A stretch of 64,000 nucleotides of DNA, taken from positions 310,001 to 374,000 of the forward strand of contig JAJDEP010000005.1 of assembly GCA_029259715.1 (NCBI GenBank). The letters are read 5' to 3'. Shown piece by piece: positions 24,262-39,308 of this stretch (positions are counted from its first letter, which is position 1; every line of letters starts with the position of its first letter). Source of the stretch: Planctomycetota bacterium. Its GTDB lineage: Bacteria > Planctomycetota > B15-G4. The notes below the pieces were generated by a model, which saw nothing but the letters and a program-made list of their open reading frames with translations, was not told the DNA's origin and did not search any database. The translations under genes and the position numbers were made by a program.

Positions 24262-25571
24262 GCACAGCACCCGACACCGAGTCCTGTCGCGGCCCGGCCA
24301 CGGAGCCGGCCGACCTCGCCTCCGTCGACCCCGACCTGTTCGCCGTCATCGGCTCCGAGCGGCAACGCCAGCAGGACGACCTCGAGCTCATCGCTTCGGA
24401 GAACTACACCAGCCGCGCCGTGCTGCAGGCGGTGGGCTCGGTGCTCACCAACAAGTACGCCGAGGGCTACCCGGGGCGGCGCTACTACGGCGGTTGCGAG
24501 CACGTCGACGACGCCGAGCGTCTGGCGCGCGACCGGGCGAAGGCCCTGTTCGGCGCCGACCGGGCGAACGTCCAGCCCCACTCGGGCACCCAGGCCAACA
24601 TGGCCGTGATGATGGCGCTGCTCGAGCCGGGCGACACGTTCCTGGCCATGGACCTGGCCCACGGCGGACACCTGACCCACGGCCACCCGCTCAACTTCTC
24701 CGGACAGCTCTATGCGCCGGTGTTCTACGGCGTCGACCGGGAGACCGAGCGCATCGACATGGACGCCGTCGAGGCGCTCGCCCAGGAGCACCGCCCCAAG
24801 CTCGTGCTCGCGGGGGCCAGTGCCTATCCGCGGCACATCGACTTCGAACGCTTCGCCGCCATCGCCGCGGAGGTGGGCGCGGTGTTCATGGTCGACATGG
24901 CCCACGTCGCCGGGCTGGTCGCGGCGGGTGTGCATCCCTCGCCGGTGCCCCACGCCGACGTGGTCACGCTGACGACGCACAAGAGCCTGCGCGGACCGCG
25001 CGGCGGCATCGTGCTCTCCAAGCAGGAGCACGGCAAGGCGATCAACTCGAAGCTCTTCCCGGGCATCCAGGGGGGGCCGTTGATGCACGTCATCGCGGGC
25101 AAGGCGGTGGCCCTGCACGAGGCCGCTCAGCCGTCCTTCGTCGAGTACCAGCAGCGGGTGGTGGCCTCGGCTGCCGCCCTCGCGGAGCGCCTGTCCGAGC
25201 GCGGCGTGCGCATCTGTTCGGGCGGTACCGACAACCACCTGATGCTTGTCGACGTCTCGTCCAAGGGGCTCACGGGCAAGCAGGCCGAGGAGGCCCTCGG
25301 CGCCGCGCGCATCACCGTGAACAAGAACCTGATCCCGTTCGACCCGCGCCCGCCCATGGAGGCCAGCGGCATCCGCCTGGGGACGCCGGCGCTGTGTTCG
25401 CGCGGCCTCGGGCCCGACGAGCTGACCCGCGTCGGCGACCTCATCGCCGACGTGCTCGAGGCGCCGGAGGACGAGGCCGTGCGCGCGCGCACCCGCGGCC
25501 AGGTCGAGGCGCTCGCGTCCGCCCATCCGCTCGACCGGCTCTACGGGCCGACCGAGGGCGAGGGCGACTGA
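24258..25571 (+). CDS. glyA: Serine hydroxymethyltransferase
   Basis: Interconverts serine and glycine with tetrahydrofolate, the main entry to one-carbon units. Signatures: [61 protein letters not shown], and [16 protein letters not shown], whose Lys binds PLP. 437 residues with a 30-residue extra N-terminus ([13 protein letters not shown]...) compared with the E. coli protein. The GTG overlaps the DUF971 stop (GTGA). Confidence 0.96.
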   Translation: MSTAPDTESCRGPATEPADLASVDPDLFAVIGSERQRQQDDLELIASENYTSRAVLQAVGSVLTNKYAEGYPGRRYYGGCEHVDDAERLARDRAKALFGADRANVQPHSGTQANMAVMMALLEPGDTFLAMDLAHGGHLTHGHPLNFSGQLYAPVFYGVDRETERIDMDAVEALAQEHRPKLVLAGASAYPRHIDFERFAAIAAEVGAVFMVDMAHVAGLVAAGVHPSPVPHADVVTLTTHKSLRGPRGGIVLSKQEHGKAINSKLFPGIQGGPLMHVIAGKAVALHEAAQPSFVEYQQRVVASAAALAERLSERGVRICSGGTDNHLMLVDVSSKGLTGKQAEEALGAARITVNKNLIPFDPRPPMEASGIRLGTPALCSRGLGPDELTRVGDLIADVLEAPEDEAVRARTRGQVEALASAHPLDRLYGPTEGEGD

Positions 25572-25576
25572 CCGCC

Positions 25577-26287
25577 ATGTCCGCCCGGCGCGACCAGACC
25601 TACGTCGTCGACATCGAGACGGTGGGGGTGCCGTGGACGTCGCTCGACGAGAAGACCCGCGAGTACCTGCTGGGGCGCGCCCACACCGAGGCGGAGAAGG
25701 AGGCCGTGCCGCGCCGCCTGGGGCTGTCGCCGGGCACGGGCCGCATCATCGTGATCGGCATGCGCAACCTCGACACGGGCAAGGGCGGCGTCTTCGTCGA
25801 GGGCAAGTCGAAGGGCTGGACCGAGGACGGTCCCGACGGGTTTTCCCGCTTCGACGGCACCGAGGCCGAGATGCTCGAGGCCTTCTGGCAGATGATCGGG
25901 CGCAGCGCCAAGCGCATCGTGACCTTCAACGGGCGCATGTTCGACGGCCCCTTCATGATGATCCGCTCGGCCGTCAACGGCGTGGCGCCCTCGCGCAATC
26001 TGGCGGGCTACCGCTACGCCGTCGACCCGCACTGTGATCTGGCCGACATTATCAGCTTTCACGGGGCGGTGCGCAGCAACTACAGCCTCGACTACTGGTG
26101 CCGTCGCTTCGGCATCACGTCACCGAAGGAGGAGGGCCTCGACGGCTCCCGGGTCCAGGAGTACTACGAGAAGGGCCGCCTCGAGGAGATCGTGGACTAC
26201 TGCGTCCGCGACGTGGTGGCCACCGGCGAGCTGTACCTCGCCTTGAGCGAGACGCTGGTGCCGCTGTTCGAGAAGGGCGGGCGCTAG
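25577..26287 (+). CDS. Predicted 3'-5' exonuclease, RNase H-like fold, 236 aa
   Basis: The DEDD-type acidic residues are visible: VVDIETVG (Exo I DxE) near residue 12, VTFNGRMFDGPFMM (Exo II, NxxxFD) around 115-128 and IVDYCVRDVVATGELY (Exo III YxxxD). SLDYWCRRFG occurs between the last two. The family resembles the PolB-related ribonuclease H-like exonucleases. The substrate is unknown; it may process DNA or RNA. It follows glyA by 5 bp and is probably the last gene of the mrp operon. Confidence 0.82.
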   Translation: MSARRDQTYVVDIETVGVPWTSLDEKTREYLLGRAHTEAEKEAVPRRLGLSPGTGRIIVIGMRNLDTGKGGVFVEGKSKGWTEDGPDGFSRFDGTEAEMLEAFWQMIGRSAKRIVTFNGRMFDGPFMMIRSAVNGVAPSRNLAGYRYAVDPHCDLADIISFHGAVRSNYSLDYWCRRFGITSPKEEGLDGSRVQEYYEKGRLEEIVDYCVRDVVATGELYLALSETLVPLFEKGGR

Positions 26288-26306
26288 AGCGCGACCCGCC
26301 GGCCGG

Positions 26307-26708
26307 TCAGGCCTGCTTCTTGGCGGTGGCCTTCTTGGCGCTCTTGCCAGCGGCGGCGGTGGACTTCGCCAGACGGTTCTCGAGGAACTCCTGCACGCGC
26401 GTCGGGTGCATCCAGCCGATGTTGCGCAGCACGTCGAGCACCTCGGTCCAGCTCGGGAAGGTCTTGCCCGTCTTGCGCTTGTACTTGTCCATGGCGCGCA
26501 GGAACTCGGTGCGCTCGTACTCGAGCACCTCGGGGTCGGCCTCGGGGGCCTTGGGGCTGCGGCGCTTGGCCGAACGCGACGTGGTGCGCGTGCCGGTGGC
26601 GGCTTTCTTCTTGGCCGCCTTCTTGGCGCTGGGTTTGCCCGCGGCCTTGGAAGGGGCGGCGGTGGCCTTCTTGGCCGGGGCCTTGTTCTTGCTGGACGTC
26701 GTGACCAT
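26307..26708 (-). CDS. Histone H1-like basic protein, 133 aa
   Basis: Residues 1-55 are Ala/Lys/Ser/Pro-rich with AAKKKAA and KKAAKKKAA-type repeats like histone H1 tails. Residues 60-110 form a compact acidic/hydrophobic core (PEVLEYERTEFLRAMDKYKR, KTFPSWTEVLDVLRNIGW). The C-terminus is again AKKATAKKQA. It probably binds and compacts DNA through the tails; the core is not a known HU or Lsr2 fold to my reading. Convergent with the exonuclease gene, 19 bp away. The mRNA would begin upstream of 26708, in the short gap after mtnA. Confidence 0.72.
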   Translation of the reverse strand: MVTTSSKNKAPAKKATAAPSKAAGKPSAKKAAKKKAATGTRTTSRSAKRRSPKAPEADPEVLEYERTEFLRAMDKYKRKTGKTFPSWTEVLDVLRNIGWMHPTRVQEFLENRLAKSTAAAGKSAKKATAKKQA

Positions 26709-26730
26709 GGGGCTTCTCCTGCCGAGCCTG

Positions 26731-27813
26731 TCAGGACCCCTCTTCGGCCAGAAGCCCGTTCTCCCTGAAATGATCCAGGATCTTCGATGTGTCCGGGCGT
26801 TCGATGATGCCGCACTCTGTCACGATGGCCGCTACATGTTCGTGGGGCGTGACGTCGAAGGCCGGGTTGTAGAAAGCCACGCCCTCCGGCGTGTTCAGCT
26901 CCGAGAAGCCCCGATTGATCTCCGAGGCGTCGCGCTCCTCGATGGGGATGGCGTCGCCGTCCGGGGACTTCAGGTCGAAGGTGGATGTGGGCGCCACCAC
27001 GTAGAAGGGGATGCCGTGTTCCTTGGCCAGGACGGACACCGAATAGGTGCCGATCTTGTTGGCCGTGTCGCCGTTGGCCGCGATGCGGTCGGCGCCCACG
27101 AAGATCTTGTGGATGCGGCCCTCCTTCATGACCTGGCCGGCCATGCTGTCGCAGATGACCGTGACGTCGATGCCCGCGTTCTGCAGCTCCCAGGCGGTGA
27201 GGCGTGAGCCCTGGTTGAGCGGGCGGGTCTCGTCGGCGAAGACGGCGATGGTCTTGCCGTGCTCCTGGGCCGCGAAGAACACGGCCAGCGCCGTGCCGTA
27301 GTCGGCGGTGGCGAGTCCGCCGGCGTTGCAGTGGGTCAGGGCGGTCTCGCCGTCGGCCAACAGGGTCTGGCCGTGGCGTCCGAGGGCGCGACACATCTCG
27401 CGGTCCTCGTCCCAGATGGCCTTCGATTCCTCGAACAGCCGCTGCTTGAGCGCGGCGACGTCGAGATCGGTGGCGGCGTGGGCGACCCGGTTCATGCGGT
27501 CGAGGGCCCAGAACAGATTCACGGCCGTGGGCCGCGAGCTGGCCAGGTAGTCGGTGGTCTGCTTGAGGTCGGCCAGGAAGGCGTCGCGATCGCCGGCCTT
27601 GCTGCCGCGGATGCCGAGGATGACGCCGAAGGCCGCGGCCACGCCGATGGCGGGGGCGCCCCGCACGGCGAGGCGCTTGATGGCGTCCCACATGCAGGCG
27701 CTGTCGGTGCAGTCGATCTCCTTGCACTCGCCGGGGAGCAGGGTCTGGTCGATGAGTCGGCAGCAACCGTCGAGGTCGCCGACCCAATGGATGGTCTTGG
27801 TGGATTCAGGCAT
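26731..27813 (-). CDS. mtnA: Methylthioribose-1-phosphate isomerase
   Basis: Isomerises 5-methylthioribose-1-phosphate to the ribulose form in methionine salvage. Signatures: DAIKRLAVRGAPAIGVAAAFG, THCNAGGLATADYGTAL, RLTAWELQNAGIDVTVICDSMAG, GADRIAANGDTANKIGTYS (with catalytic-region Cys and Asp residues), IPIEERDASEI and FYNPAFDVTPHE. 360 residues is normal. It precedes the histone-like gene on the same strand by 22 bp, and lies 111 bp after purE. Homologous eIF2B-type proteins differ in these motifs. Confidence 0.94.
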   Translation of the reverse strand: MPESTKTIHWVGDLDGCCRLIDQTLLPGECKEIDCTDSACMWDAIKRLAVRGAPAIGVAAAFGVILGIRGSKAGDRDAFLADLKQTTDYLASSRPTAVNLFWALDRMNRVAHAATDLDVAALKQRLFEESKAIWDEDREMCRALGRHGQTLLADGETALTHCNAGGLATADYGTALAVFFAAQEHGKTIAVFADETRPLNQGSRLTAWELQNAGIDVTVICDSMAGQVMKEGRIHKIFVGADRIAANGDTANKIGTYSVSVLAKEHGIPFYVVAPTSTFDLKSPDGDAIPIEERDASEINRGFSELNTPEGVAFYNPAFDVTPHEHVAAIVTECGIIERPDTSKILDHFRENGLLAEEGS

Positions 27814-27924
27814 GGAATGCTGATCGTCCGGGGGGCGCGGCGGACCTTAGGCGCAGAGGCACGATGACGGCCCGCCAGGCCCGTCGGGCCTGCGGGGATG
27901 CGTCGAGGGACTTGGAGGGCGGGC

Positions 27925-28440
27925 TCAGTCGGCGGGGAAGCGGTGTTCGGCCCGCACCGCGGCGTCCTTGCGCAGGACGCCCTCGGCCATTCCCTCGCGA
28001 TACTGCTGCAGGGCCCCGGCCACGGTGGGGTCGCTCACGCCGATGATGCGCGCCGCCAGCAGGGCCGCGTTCTTGCCGCCGGCCTTGTTGGCTCCCATGG
28101 TCGCGACGGGCACGCCCGACGGCATCTGGGAGATGGACAGCAGCGAGTCGAGGCCACCCGACAGGTCGCTCGGCACGGGCACGCCGATGACCGGCAGCGT
28201 GGTGTGGGCCGCCATGACGCCCGGCAGGTGGGCCGCGCCGCCGGCGACGCCGATGAGCACCTTCACCCCCGCATCACGGGCGCCGGCCACCAGGTCGACG
28301 GCCTGCTGCGGCGTGCGGTGCGCGGAGTGGATGCGCACCTCGTAGGAGATGTCGAGCTCGCGCAGGGCGGCCAGGCCGCCCTCGATGTGGGGCAGGTCGC
28401 TGTCGCTACCGAGCATCCAGAGGACAGAGGGGCCGCTCAT
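27925..28440 (-). CDS. purE: N5-carboxyaminoimidazole ribonucleotide mutase
   Basis: Catalyses the mutase step giving carboxyaminoimidazole ribonucleotide in purine synthesis. Visible motifs: LWMLGSDSDLPHIEGGLAAL, SAHRTPQQAVDLV with the catalytic His, GAAHLPGVMAAHTTLPVIGVPV, and GVPVATMGANKAGGKNAALLAARI. 171 residues is the size of class I PurE. The start overlaps the purC stop by 4 nt, so the two are coupled. Confidence 0.95.
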   Translation of the reverse strand: MSGPSVLWMLGSDSDLPHIEGGLAALRELDISYEVRIHSAHRTPQQAVDLVAGARDAGVKVLIGVAGGAAHLPGVMAAHTTLPVIGVPVPSDLSGGLDSLLSISQMPSGVPVATMGANKAGGKNAALLAARIIGVSDPTVAGALQQYREGMAEGVLRKDAAVRAEHRFPAD

Positions 28441-29345
28441 GCCGGGTCACTGCCCGTGAGCAGCTTGTGGATCTCGAAGTAGCGGGCCCGCGCCTTGTCG
28501 ATGATGGTGTCGTCGAGCCTCGGGCCCGGGGCCGTCTTGTCCCAGTCGGTGGCCTCGAGGGCGTCACGGATGATCTGCTTGTCGTAGCTGTCCTGCGAAC
28601 GACCGATCTCGTAGTCGGCCTTGCTCCAGTAGCGCGAGCTGTCCGGCGTGAAGAGCTCGTCGATGACGATCAGGTTGCCCTCGAAGATGTCGAACTCGTA
28701 CTTCGTGTCGGCCAGGATGATGCCGCGCTCTTCGGCGTAGGCGTGGGCGTGGTTGTAGAGGGCGAGGGAGAGGGCGCCGGCCTTGCTGGCCACGTCGACG
28801 CCGACGAGGTGGGCGAGCTGCGGGATGGTGATGTTCTCGTCGTGCTCGCCCGCGGGCGCCTTGGTGGTGGGCGTGAGGATGGGCTCGGGCAGCTTCTGCG
28901 ACTGCTTCAGTCCCGGCGGCAGCTCATGTCCGCAGATCTGTCCGGACTTCTGGTACTCCTTCCAGCCGGAGCCGGCCAGGTAGCCGCGCACGATGAACTC
29001 GGCCTTCACCGGGACGGCGCGCTTGACCAGCATGGAGCGGCCCGCGAGCAGGTCCGCGTGGTCGGCGATGTGCGCCGGCATCTTGGTCACGTCCGTCTCG
29101 AGGACGTGGTTGTCGATCAGGTCCTTGGTCTCGTCGAACCAGAACTTGCTCAGGCTGGTGAGCACCTTGCCCTTGTCGGCCAGGCGCTGGGGGAGGACGA
29201 CGTCGAACGCCGACACGCGGTCGGTGGCCACCAGCAGCAGGTGGTGTTCGTCGACGGCGAAAATGTCGCGCACCTTGCCGCGGTGCAGGCGGTGCATGCC
29301 GTCGAGGTGAGCTTCGAGGGGGGTGGGCGCCGTCTCCGTGGTCAT
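28437..29345 (-). CDS. purC: Phosphoribosylaminoimidazole-succinocarboxamide synthase
   Basis: Joins aspartate to CAIR in the purine pathway. Motifs: LHRGKVRDIFAVDEHHLLLVATDRVSAFDV, VKRAVPVKAEFIVRGYLAGSGWKEY, TPTTKAPAGEHDENI and ADTKYEFDIFEGNLIVIDEL TPDSSRYW. 302 residues corresponds to the longer, yeast Ade1-like type of PurC. First gene of the purC-purE pair; the divergent galE-like gene begins 191 bp away and the two promoters should lie in that gap. Confidence 0.95.
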   Translation of the reverse strand: MTTETAPTPLEAHLDGMHRLHRGKVRDIFAVDEHHLLLVATDRVSAFDVVLPQRLADKGKVLTSLSKFWFDETKDLIDNHVLETDVTKMPAHIADHADLLAGRSMLVKRAVPVKAEFIVRGYLAGSGWKEYQKSGQICGHELPPGLKQSQKLPEPILTPTTKAPAGEHDENITIPQLAHLVGVDVASKAGALSLALYNHAHAYAEERGIILADTKYEFDIFEGNLIVIDELFTPDSSRYWSKADYEIGRSQDSYDKQIIRDALEATDWDKTAPGPRLDDTIIDKARARYFEIHKLLTGSDPA

Positions 29346-29536
29346 CGCATTCTCCGGGGGCTGCGCGTCGGGGTGAGCGCGTCAGGGGAGGCCATCCTAG
29401 CGGAGAGGCGCTGTCGGTTCGAACCTCCCTGAGGCTATCCTGGGCGGCGCCGCCCGGGGCCGTGCCCGCGCTCGCGTCGCCGCCCCGGCCGCGGTCGAGC
29501 GGCCCCACCCCGCAAAGCCTTCCAGGAGCCACTTCG

Positions 29537-30487
29537 ATGCTGCTCGTCACCGGTGGAGCCGGCTACATCGGCAGCCACGCCCTGCGCGCCTTGCGGTCGG
29601 CCGGCCATGAGGCCCTGGCCTACGACGATCTCAGCGAGGGCCACCGCGAGGCCGTCCTCGACGCTCCGCTGGTGGAGGGCGACATCCTGGACACCGAGCG
29701 CCTCGAGCGGACCCTGCGCGAAAACGAGGTCGACGGGGTGCTGCACTTCGCCGCCCGCTGCTACGTCGGCGAGTCGATGGAGCAGCCCGAACGCTACTGG
29801 CGCATCAATCGCGACGGCACGCGGTCGCTGCTGCGGGCCATGGAGCACGCCGGGGTGACGCGGCTGGTGTTCTCGTCGACCTGCGCCGTGGGCGGCGTGC
29901 CCGACGTCCTGCCCATGGACGAATCCATGGTGCGCCGGCCGATCAACGTCTACGGCGAGACCAAGGCCGCCATGGAGGACGAGATCGGCCAGGCGCCGGG
30001 GCTCAGCCACGTGATCTTCCGCTATTTCAACGCGGCGGGGGCCTCGGAGGACGGCGTGCTCGGCGAGCACCACGAGCCCGAGACCCACCTGGTGCCCCTG
30101 GCGCTGGCGGCGGCGCGCGACGGCACGGAACTCATCGTCAACGGCGACGACTACGACACGCCCGACGGCACCTGCATGCGGGACTACGTCCACGTCTGCG
30201 ACCTGGCCGACGCACACGTGCTGGCCATCGAGCACCTGGCCGCCGGCGGGGCGTCGACCCTGGCGCACCTGGGCTACGGCCACGGCACCTCGGTGCTCGC
30301 GGTTATCGAGGCTGTGGAGCGGGTCACCGGCCGCAGCGTCAAGCGCCGCATGGGGCCGCGCCGTCCGGGCGACCCGGCGGCCCTCTACGCCGACAACGGG
30401 CGGGCGCGCACGCTGCTGGGCTGGGCGCCGCGCCATGACAACCTCGACGCCATCGTGGGGCACGCATGGGCGGCCATGGCTCACTGA
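29537..30487 (+). CDS. galE: UDP-glucose 4-epimerase-like short-chain dehydrogenase, 316 aa
   Basis: Extended SDR fold: MLLVTGGAGYIGSHALRALR binds NAD, LHFAARCYVGESMEQPERYW, and NVYGETKAAMEDEIG holds the catalytic Tyr-x3-Lys. The Ser/Thr element SSTCAVGGVPDVLP, FRYFNAAGASEDGVLGEHHE and RDYVHVCDLADAHV match GalE. The Ala in SSTCA replaces the usual Ser-Ala-Thr-Val-Tyr-Gly, so another UDP-sugar is possible. ATG follows AGGAGCC. Divergent from purC. Confidence 0.88.
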   Translation: MLLVTGGAGYIGSHALRALRSAGHEALAYDDLSEGHREAVLDAPLVEGDILDTERLERTLRENEVDGVLHFAARCYVGESMEQPERYWRINRDGTRSLLRAMEHAGVTRLVFSSTCAVGGVPDVLPMDESMVRRPINVYGETKAAMEDEIGQAPGLSHVIFRYFNAAGASEDGVLGEHHEPETHLVPLALAAARDGTELIVNGDDYDTPDGTCMRDYVHVCDLADAHVLAIEHLAAGGASTLAHLGYGHGTSVLAVIEAVERVTGRSVKRRMGPRRPGDPAALYADNGRARTLLGWAPRHDNLDAIVGHAWAAMAH

Positions 30488-31245
30488 CGATCCTCGGATC
30501 GGGCACCGCGGTGCCGCGAGCCTCGCGGGCCACCAGTTGCTACGTGCTGGACGACGGCGCCGGGCACGCCTGCCTGATCGACCTCGGCCCCGGGGCCCTG
30601 CATCGGGCCGCTGCGGCGGGCTACGACCTCCCGCGCCTGGACGCGGTCTACGTGACCCACATCCATCCCGATCACAGCGCCGACCTGGTGGCCCTCATGT
30701 TCGCCCTGGGTCTGCCCCTGCGTGAGCCGGCCGTCCCGCTGCCGGTGTTCGGGCACCCGGCCCTGCGCCTGCTGGGGGCCCGCCTGAGGAACGCCTGGCC
30801 CCGCTGGCTGGCGCCCGGGGCCCAACGGCTGCAACTCCACGACGTCTCGGCGCCGGGGGAACTGGCCGCCCCGGCGGGCTGGCGGGCGGAGGCCTGGCGG
30901 GTGCGGCATCACGAGAGCTCCTGGGGGTATCGATTCACCCTCCCGGACGGCTTCACGGTGGCGTTTTCCGGCGATGCCAGCGAAGGAGAGTCCCTGGAGG
31001 ACCTCGGGCGGGAGGTCGATCTGTTCGTGCTCGAGGCCGCCGCCCCCGACGATCACCCGGTCCCGGGGCACCTGACGCCGCGCCGGGCGGGGCGGGTGGC
31101 GGCGGCATGTGGGGCCCGCCACCTGGTCCTGACCCACTTCTATCCCGAGGTGGAGGACGAGCCCATCGAAGACCAGGTCCGGGAATCCTTTGAAGGGGGC
31201 CTGACGCTGGCTCAAGATGGCGAGGTTCTGGCCCTTTCGCGCTAG
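30466..31245 (+). CDS. MBL-fold metallohydrolase, RNase Z-like, 259 aa
   Basis: LTILGSGTAVPRASRATSCY begins the fold; THIHPDHSADLVALM is the HxHxDH zinc motif; FSGDASEGESLEDLG supplies the bridging Asp and LTHFYPEV the final His. The layout matches RNase Z/beta-lactamase-like proteins acting on phosphodiesters or small molecules. Its start lies 22 bp inside the galE-like gene, and its end overlaps the next gene's possible upstream start. A long exosite typical of true RNase Z is not obvious. Confidence 0.85.
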   Translation: MGGHGSLTILGSGTAVPRASRATSCYVLDDGAGHACLIDLGPGALHRAAAAGYDLPRLDAVYVTHIHPDHSADLVALMFALGLPLREPAVPLPVFGHPALRLLGARLRNAWPRWLAPGAQRLQLHDVSAPGELAAPAGWRAEAWRVRHHESSWGYRFTLPDGFTVAFSGDASEGESLEDLGREVDLFVLEAAAPDDHPVPGHLTPRRAGRVAAACGARHLVLTHFYPEVEDEPIEDQVRESFEGGLTLAQDGEVLALSR

Positions 31246-31273
31246 GGGACGGGACTCACCGCGGAACCTCTCC

Positions 31274-32728
31274 ATGGTCCTCCTCTCCCTGCTGCTCACG
31301 GCCCTGCTGGCCGCCGACCCCGCGGTGCCGACCACCGTCGGACCCGCCGGCGGCAAGCTCGACGCCTTGTTGTCGCGGCGCACGCTCAGCGGGGTCTCGG
31401 TTTCGATCGCGGTGCTCGACGTCGAGACCGGTCGCCTGATCCATGCGCGGGATGCCGACCGGCCGATGGTGCCGGCCAGCAACATGAAGCTGATGACGAC
31501 GGCGGCGGCGCTCGCGCTGCTGGGTCCCGACCACCGCTTCCGCACGCGCTTCCTCGCGACGGAAGGGCCGGATGCCGAGGGCCGCGTGGCCGGTGACCTG
31601 ATCGTGGTGGGCGCGGGGGACCCGACCCTGCGCGGCGACGTGCTCGAGACGGTGGGCATCGACGCGCCGGCGGCGCACATGGCGGACATGCTGGTGGAGG
31701 CGGGGCTGCGGGCGGTGGATGGCGACCTCGTCGTCGACGACGGCATCTTCGACGACGCGCCGCTCCACGCGGACTGGCCCGACGAGGACATCGGCCGCGA
31801 CTACGCCTCGCCCATCTGCGGACTCTCGCTCGAGGCCAACTGCCTGACGCTCACCTTCGACGGCCGCGGCGGGTCGCCGTCGGTGCGCATCGAAGACCGC
31901 ACCAAGGGTTACACCGTGCAAAGCGAGCTGACCCGCAGCCGTGACCGTTCGCGCTTCTCGGTGTGGGCCACCCGTCCGGACGAGCACGGTGTGCTCGTGG
32001 TGCGCGGTGAGGTGGGCGCGGCCGTGGTGGAGCGCGAGCTGCGCGTCCCCGTCCGTGAAGGCGCTATGCTCTTCGGGCGCAGCCTGCGCGCCGAACTCGA
32101 ACGCCGGGGTGTGGCGCTGAAGGGCCAGGTGGTCCGGCGCCCCGGAGCGGCCGCTTCGCTGTCCGAGGCCGCCGAGGTGGCCGTGCTCACGACGCCGCTC
32201 TCGACGGCGGTGCTGCTGGCCAACAAGGAGAGCGACAACTCCATCGCCGACCACCTCTACAAGCTCATCGGTGACCAGCACGGCGGCGCGGGCAGCTTCG
32301 CGGGGGGCTCGGCGGCGCTCAACCACTTCCTCACCGAGTGGGTCGGTACGGACACGGGCGGCCTGGTGCTGCGCGATGGGTCGGGCCTGTCGTCGCGCAA
32401 CCGCCTGACGGCCCGGGCCGTGGCCGAGACCCTGGCGGCCATGGCGCGTGCTGAACACCACACGGCGGACCTCTTCCTGCGCACCCTGCCGGTGGCCGGC
32501 ATGGACGGTTCGCTCCACGAGCGGCTCACCGAGGCGGCCTACCGCGGCACCGTGCGCGCCAAGACCGGATGGATCAGCGGCGCGTCGAGCCTCTCCGGCT
32601 ACGTGCACACCCGCTCGGGGCGCACCCTGGCCTTCTCCCTGCTCTTCAACCGGGTGCCCGGCGGCAAGAACCACGTGATGAAGTCCACGCAGGACGACAT
32701 CTGCCGCTACCTCGTGGACGCCTTGTGA
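31274..32728 (+). CDS. dacB: D-alanyl-D-alanine carboxypeptidase/endopeptidase, PBP4 family (S13)
   Basis: A signal peptide (MVLLSLLLTALLAADPA) starts the protein; an in-frame ATG at 31217 would lengthen it by 19 residues. The catalytic motifs of the S13 peptidases are all present: PASNMKLMTTAAAL (SxxK), ESDNSIADHLYKLIG (SxN), and RAKTGWISGASSLSGYV (KTG). Two extra domains lie between, as in PBP4. It trims or cleaves peptidoglycan peptide bonds in the periplasm. The gene shares its stop with the start of the next (GTGA). Confidence 0.92.
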   Translation: MVLLSLLLTALLAADPAVPTTVGPAGGKLDALLSRRTLSGVSVSIAVLDVETGRLIHARDADRPMVPASNMKLMTTAAALALLGPDHRFRTRFLATEGPDAEGRVAGDLIVVGAGDPTLRGDVLETVGIDAPAAHMADMLVEAGLRAVDGDLVVDDGIFDDAPLHADWPDEDIGRDYASPICGLSLEANCLTLTFDGRGGSPSVRIEDRTKGYTVQSELTRSRDRSRFSVWATRPDEHGVLVVRGEVGAAVVERELRVPVREGAMLFGRSLRAELERRGVALKGQVVRRPGAAASLSEAAEVAVLTTPLSTAVLLANKESDNSIADHLYKLIGDQHGGAGSFAGGSAALNHFLTEWVGTDTGGLVLRDGSGLSSRNRLTARAVAETLAAMARAEHHTADLFLRTLPVAGMDGSLHERLTEAAYRGTVRAKTGWISGASSLSGYVHTRSGRTLAFSLLFNRVPGGKNHVMKSTQDDICRYLVDAL

Positions 32729-33542
32729 GTCCGGAGGAATTGCAGTCTGCCGGGGCCTTCGCCGAGGCGACGGCCCGCGAGGCCGGTGTCGTGTTGATGC
32801 AACACCACCGGTCCGTGCCGCAGGGCGAGGTGCGCCTCAAGGGCGTGCGGGACCCGGTCACCGATGCCGACCTGGCGTCGGAGCGCCTGATCGTCTCGCG
32901 GCTGCGCGAGCGCTATCCGGAGACGGCCATCTTCGCCGAAGAGGAGACGCGGGAGACGGCTGCCGGGCTGACCTGGTACGTTGACCCTCTCGACGGCACC
33001 GTGAACTTCAGCCAGTCGCACCCCTTCTTCGCCGTGTCGATCGCGCTCTACCACGACGCGCGGCCGCTGGTGGGGGTGGTGCACGCGCCGGCGCTGGACG
33101 AGACCTTCACCGCGGAGGCCGGCGGCGGGACACGTTTCAACGGGGCACCGGCGGCCGTGTCGGACAAGCGCGCGCTCATCGACGCGGTGCTGGCCACAGG
33201 TTTCGCCTACGGGCGGCAGGACTACGACGACGACAACGTGGCCCGCTTCGCGGACATGGTGCTGCGCGTGCGCGGTCTGCGCCGCGCCGGCAGCGCCGCC
33301 CTCGACCTCGCCTACACGGCGGTGGGTCGGCTCGACGGGTACTGGGAACCGCACCTCAACTCGTTCGACGTGGCGGCGGGCGCGCTGCTGGTGCGCGAGG
33401 CCGGTGGCGTCGTGACCGACCTCGACGGTGGTGACACCTGGCTCGACGGCCGCAGCATCCTGGCCGCGGGCCCCGGCCTGCACGCCGTCATGCAGGCCAC
33501 GCTGGCCGCCGCCGCCGTGGGCATCCGGCGGAAGGGCCAGGC

Positions 33543-33546
<4 letters not shown>
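32725..33546 (+). CDS. Inositol-monophosphatase family phosphatase, 273 aa
   Basis: Lithium-sensitive Mg phosphatase fold: DPVTDADLASERLIVSRL, EEETRETAAGLTWYVDPLDGTVNFSQSHPFFAV (metal ligands E and DPLDGT), and RRAGSAALDLAYTAVGRLDGYWE with NSFDVAAGALLVREAGG. The enzyme hydrolyses inositol phosphates or related substrates such as histidinol phosphate or fructose bisphosphate, which sequence alone cannot settle. GTG start overlaps the peptidase stop, and its own stop overlaps the UvrA start. Confidence 0.9.
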
Positions 33547-39304
<5,758 letters not shown>

Positions 39305-39308
<4 letters not shown>

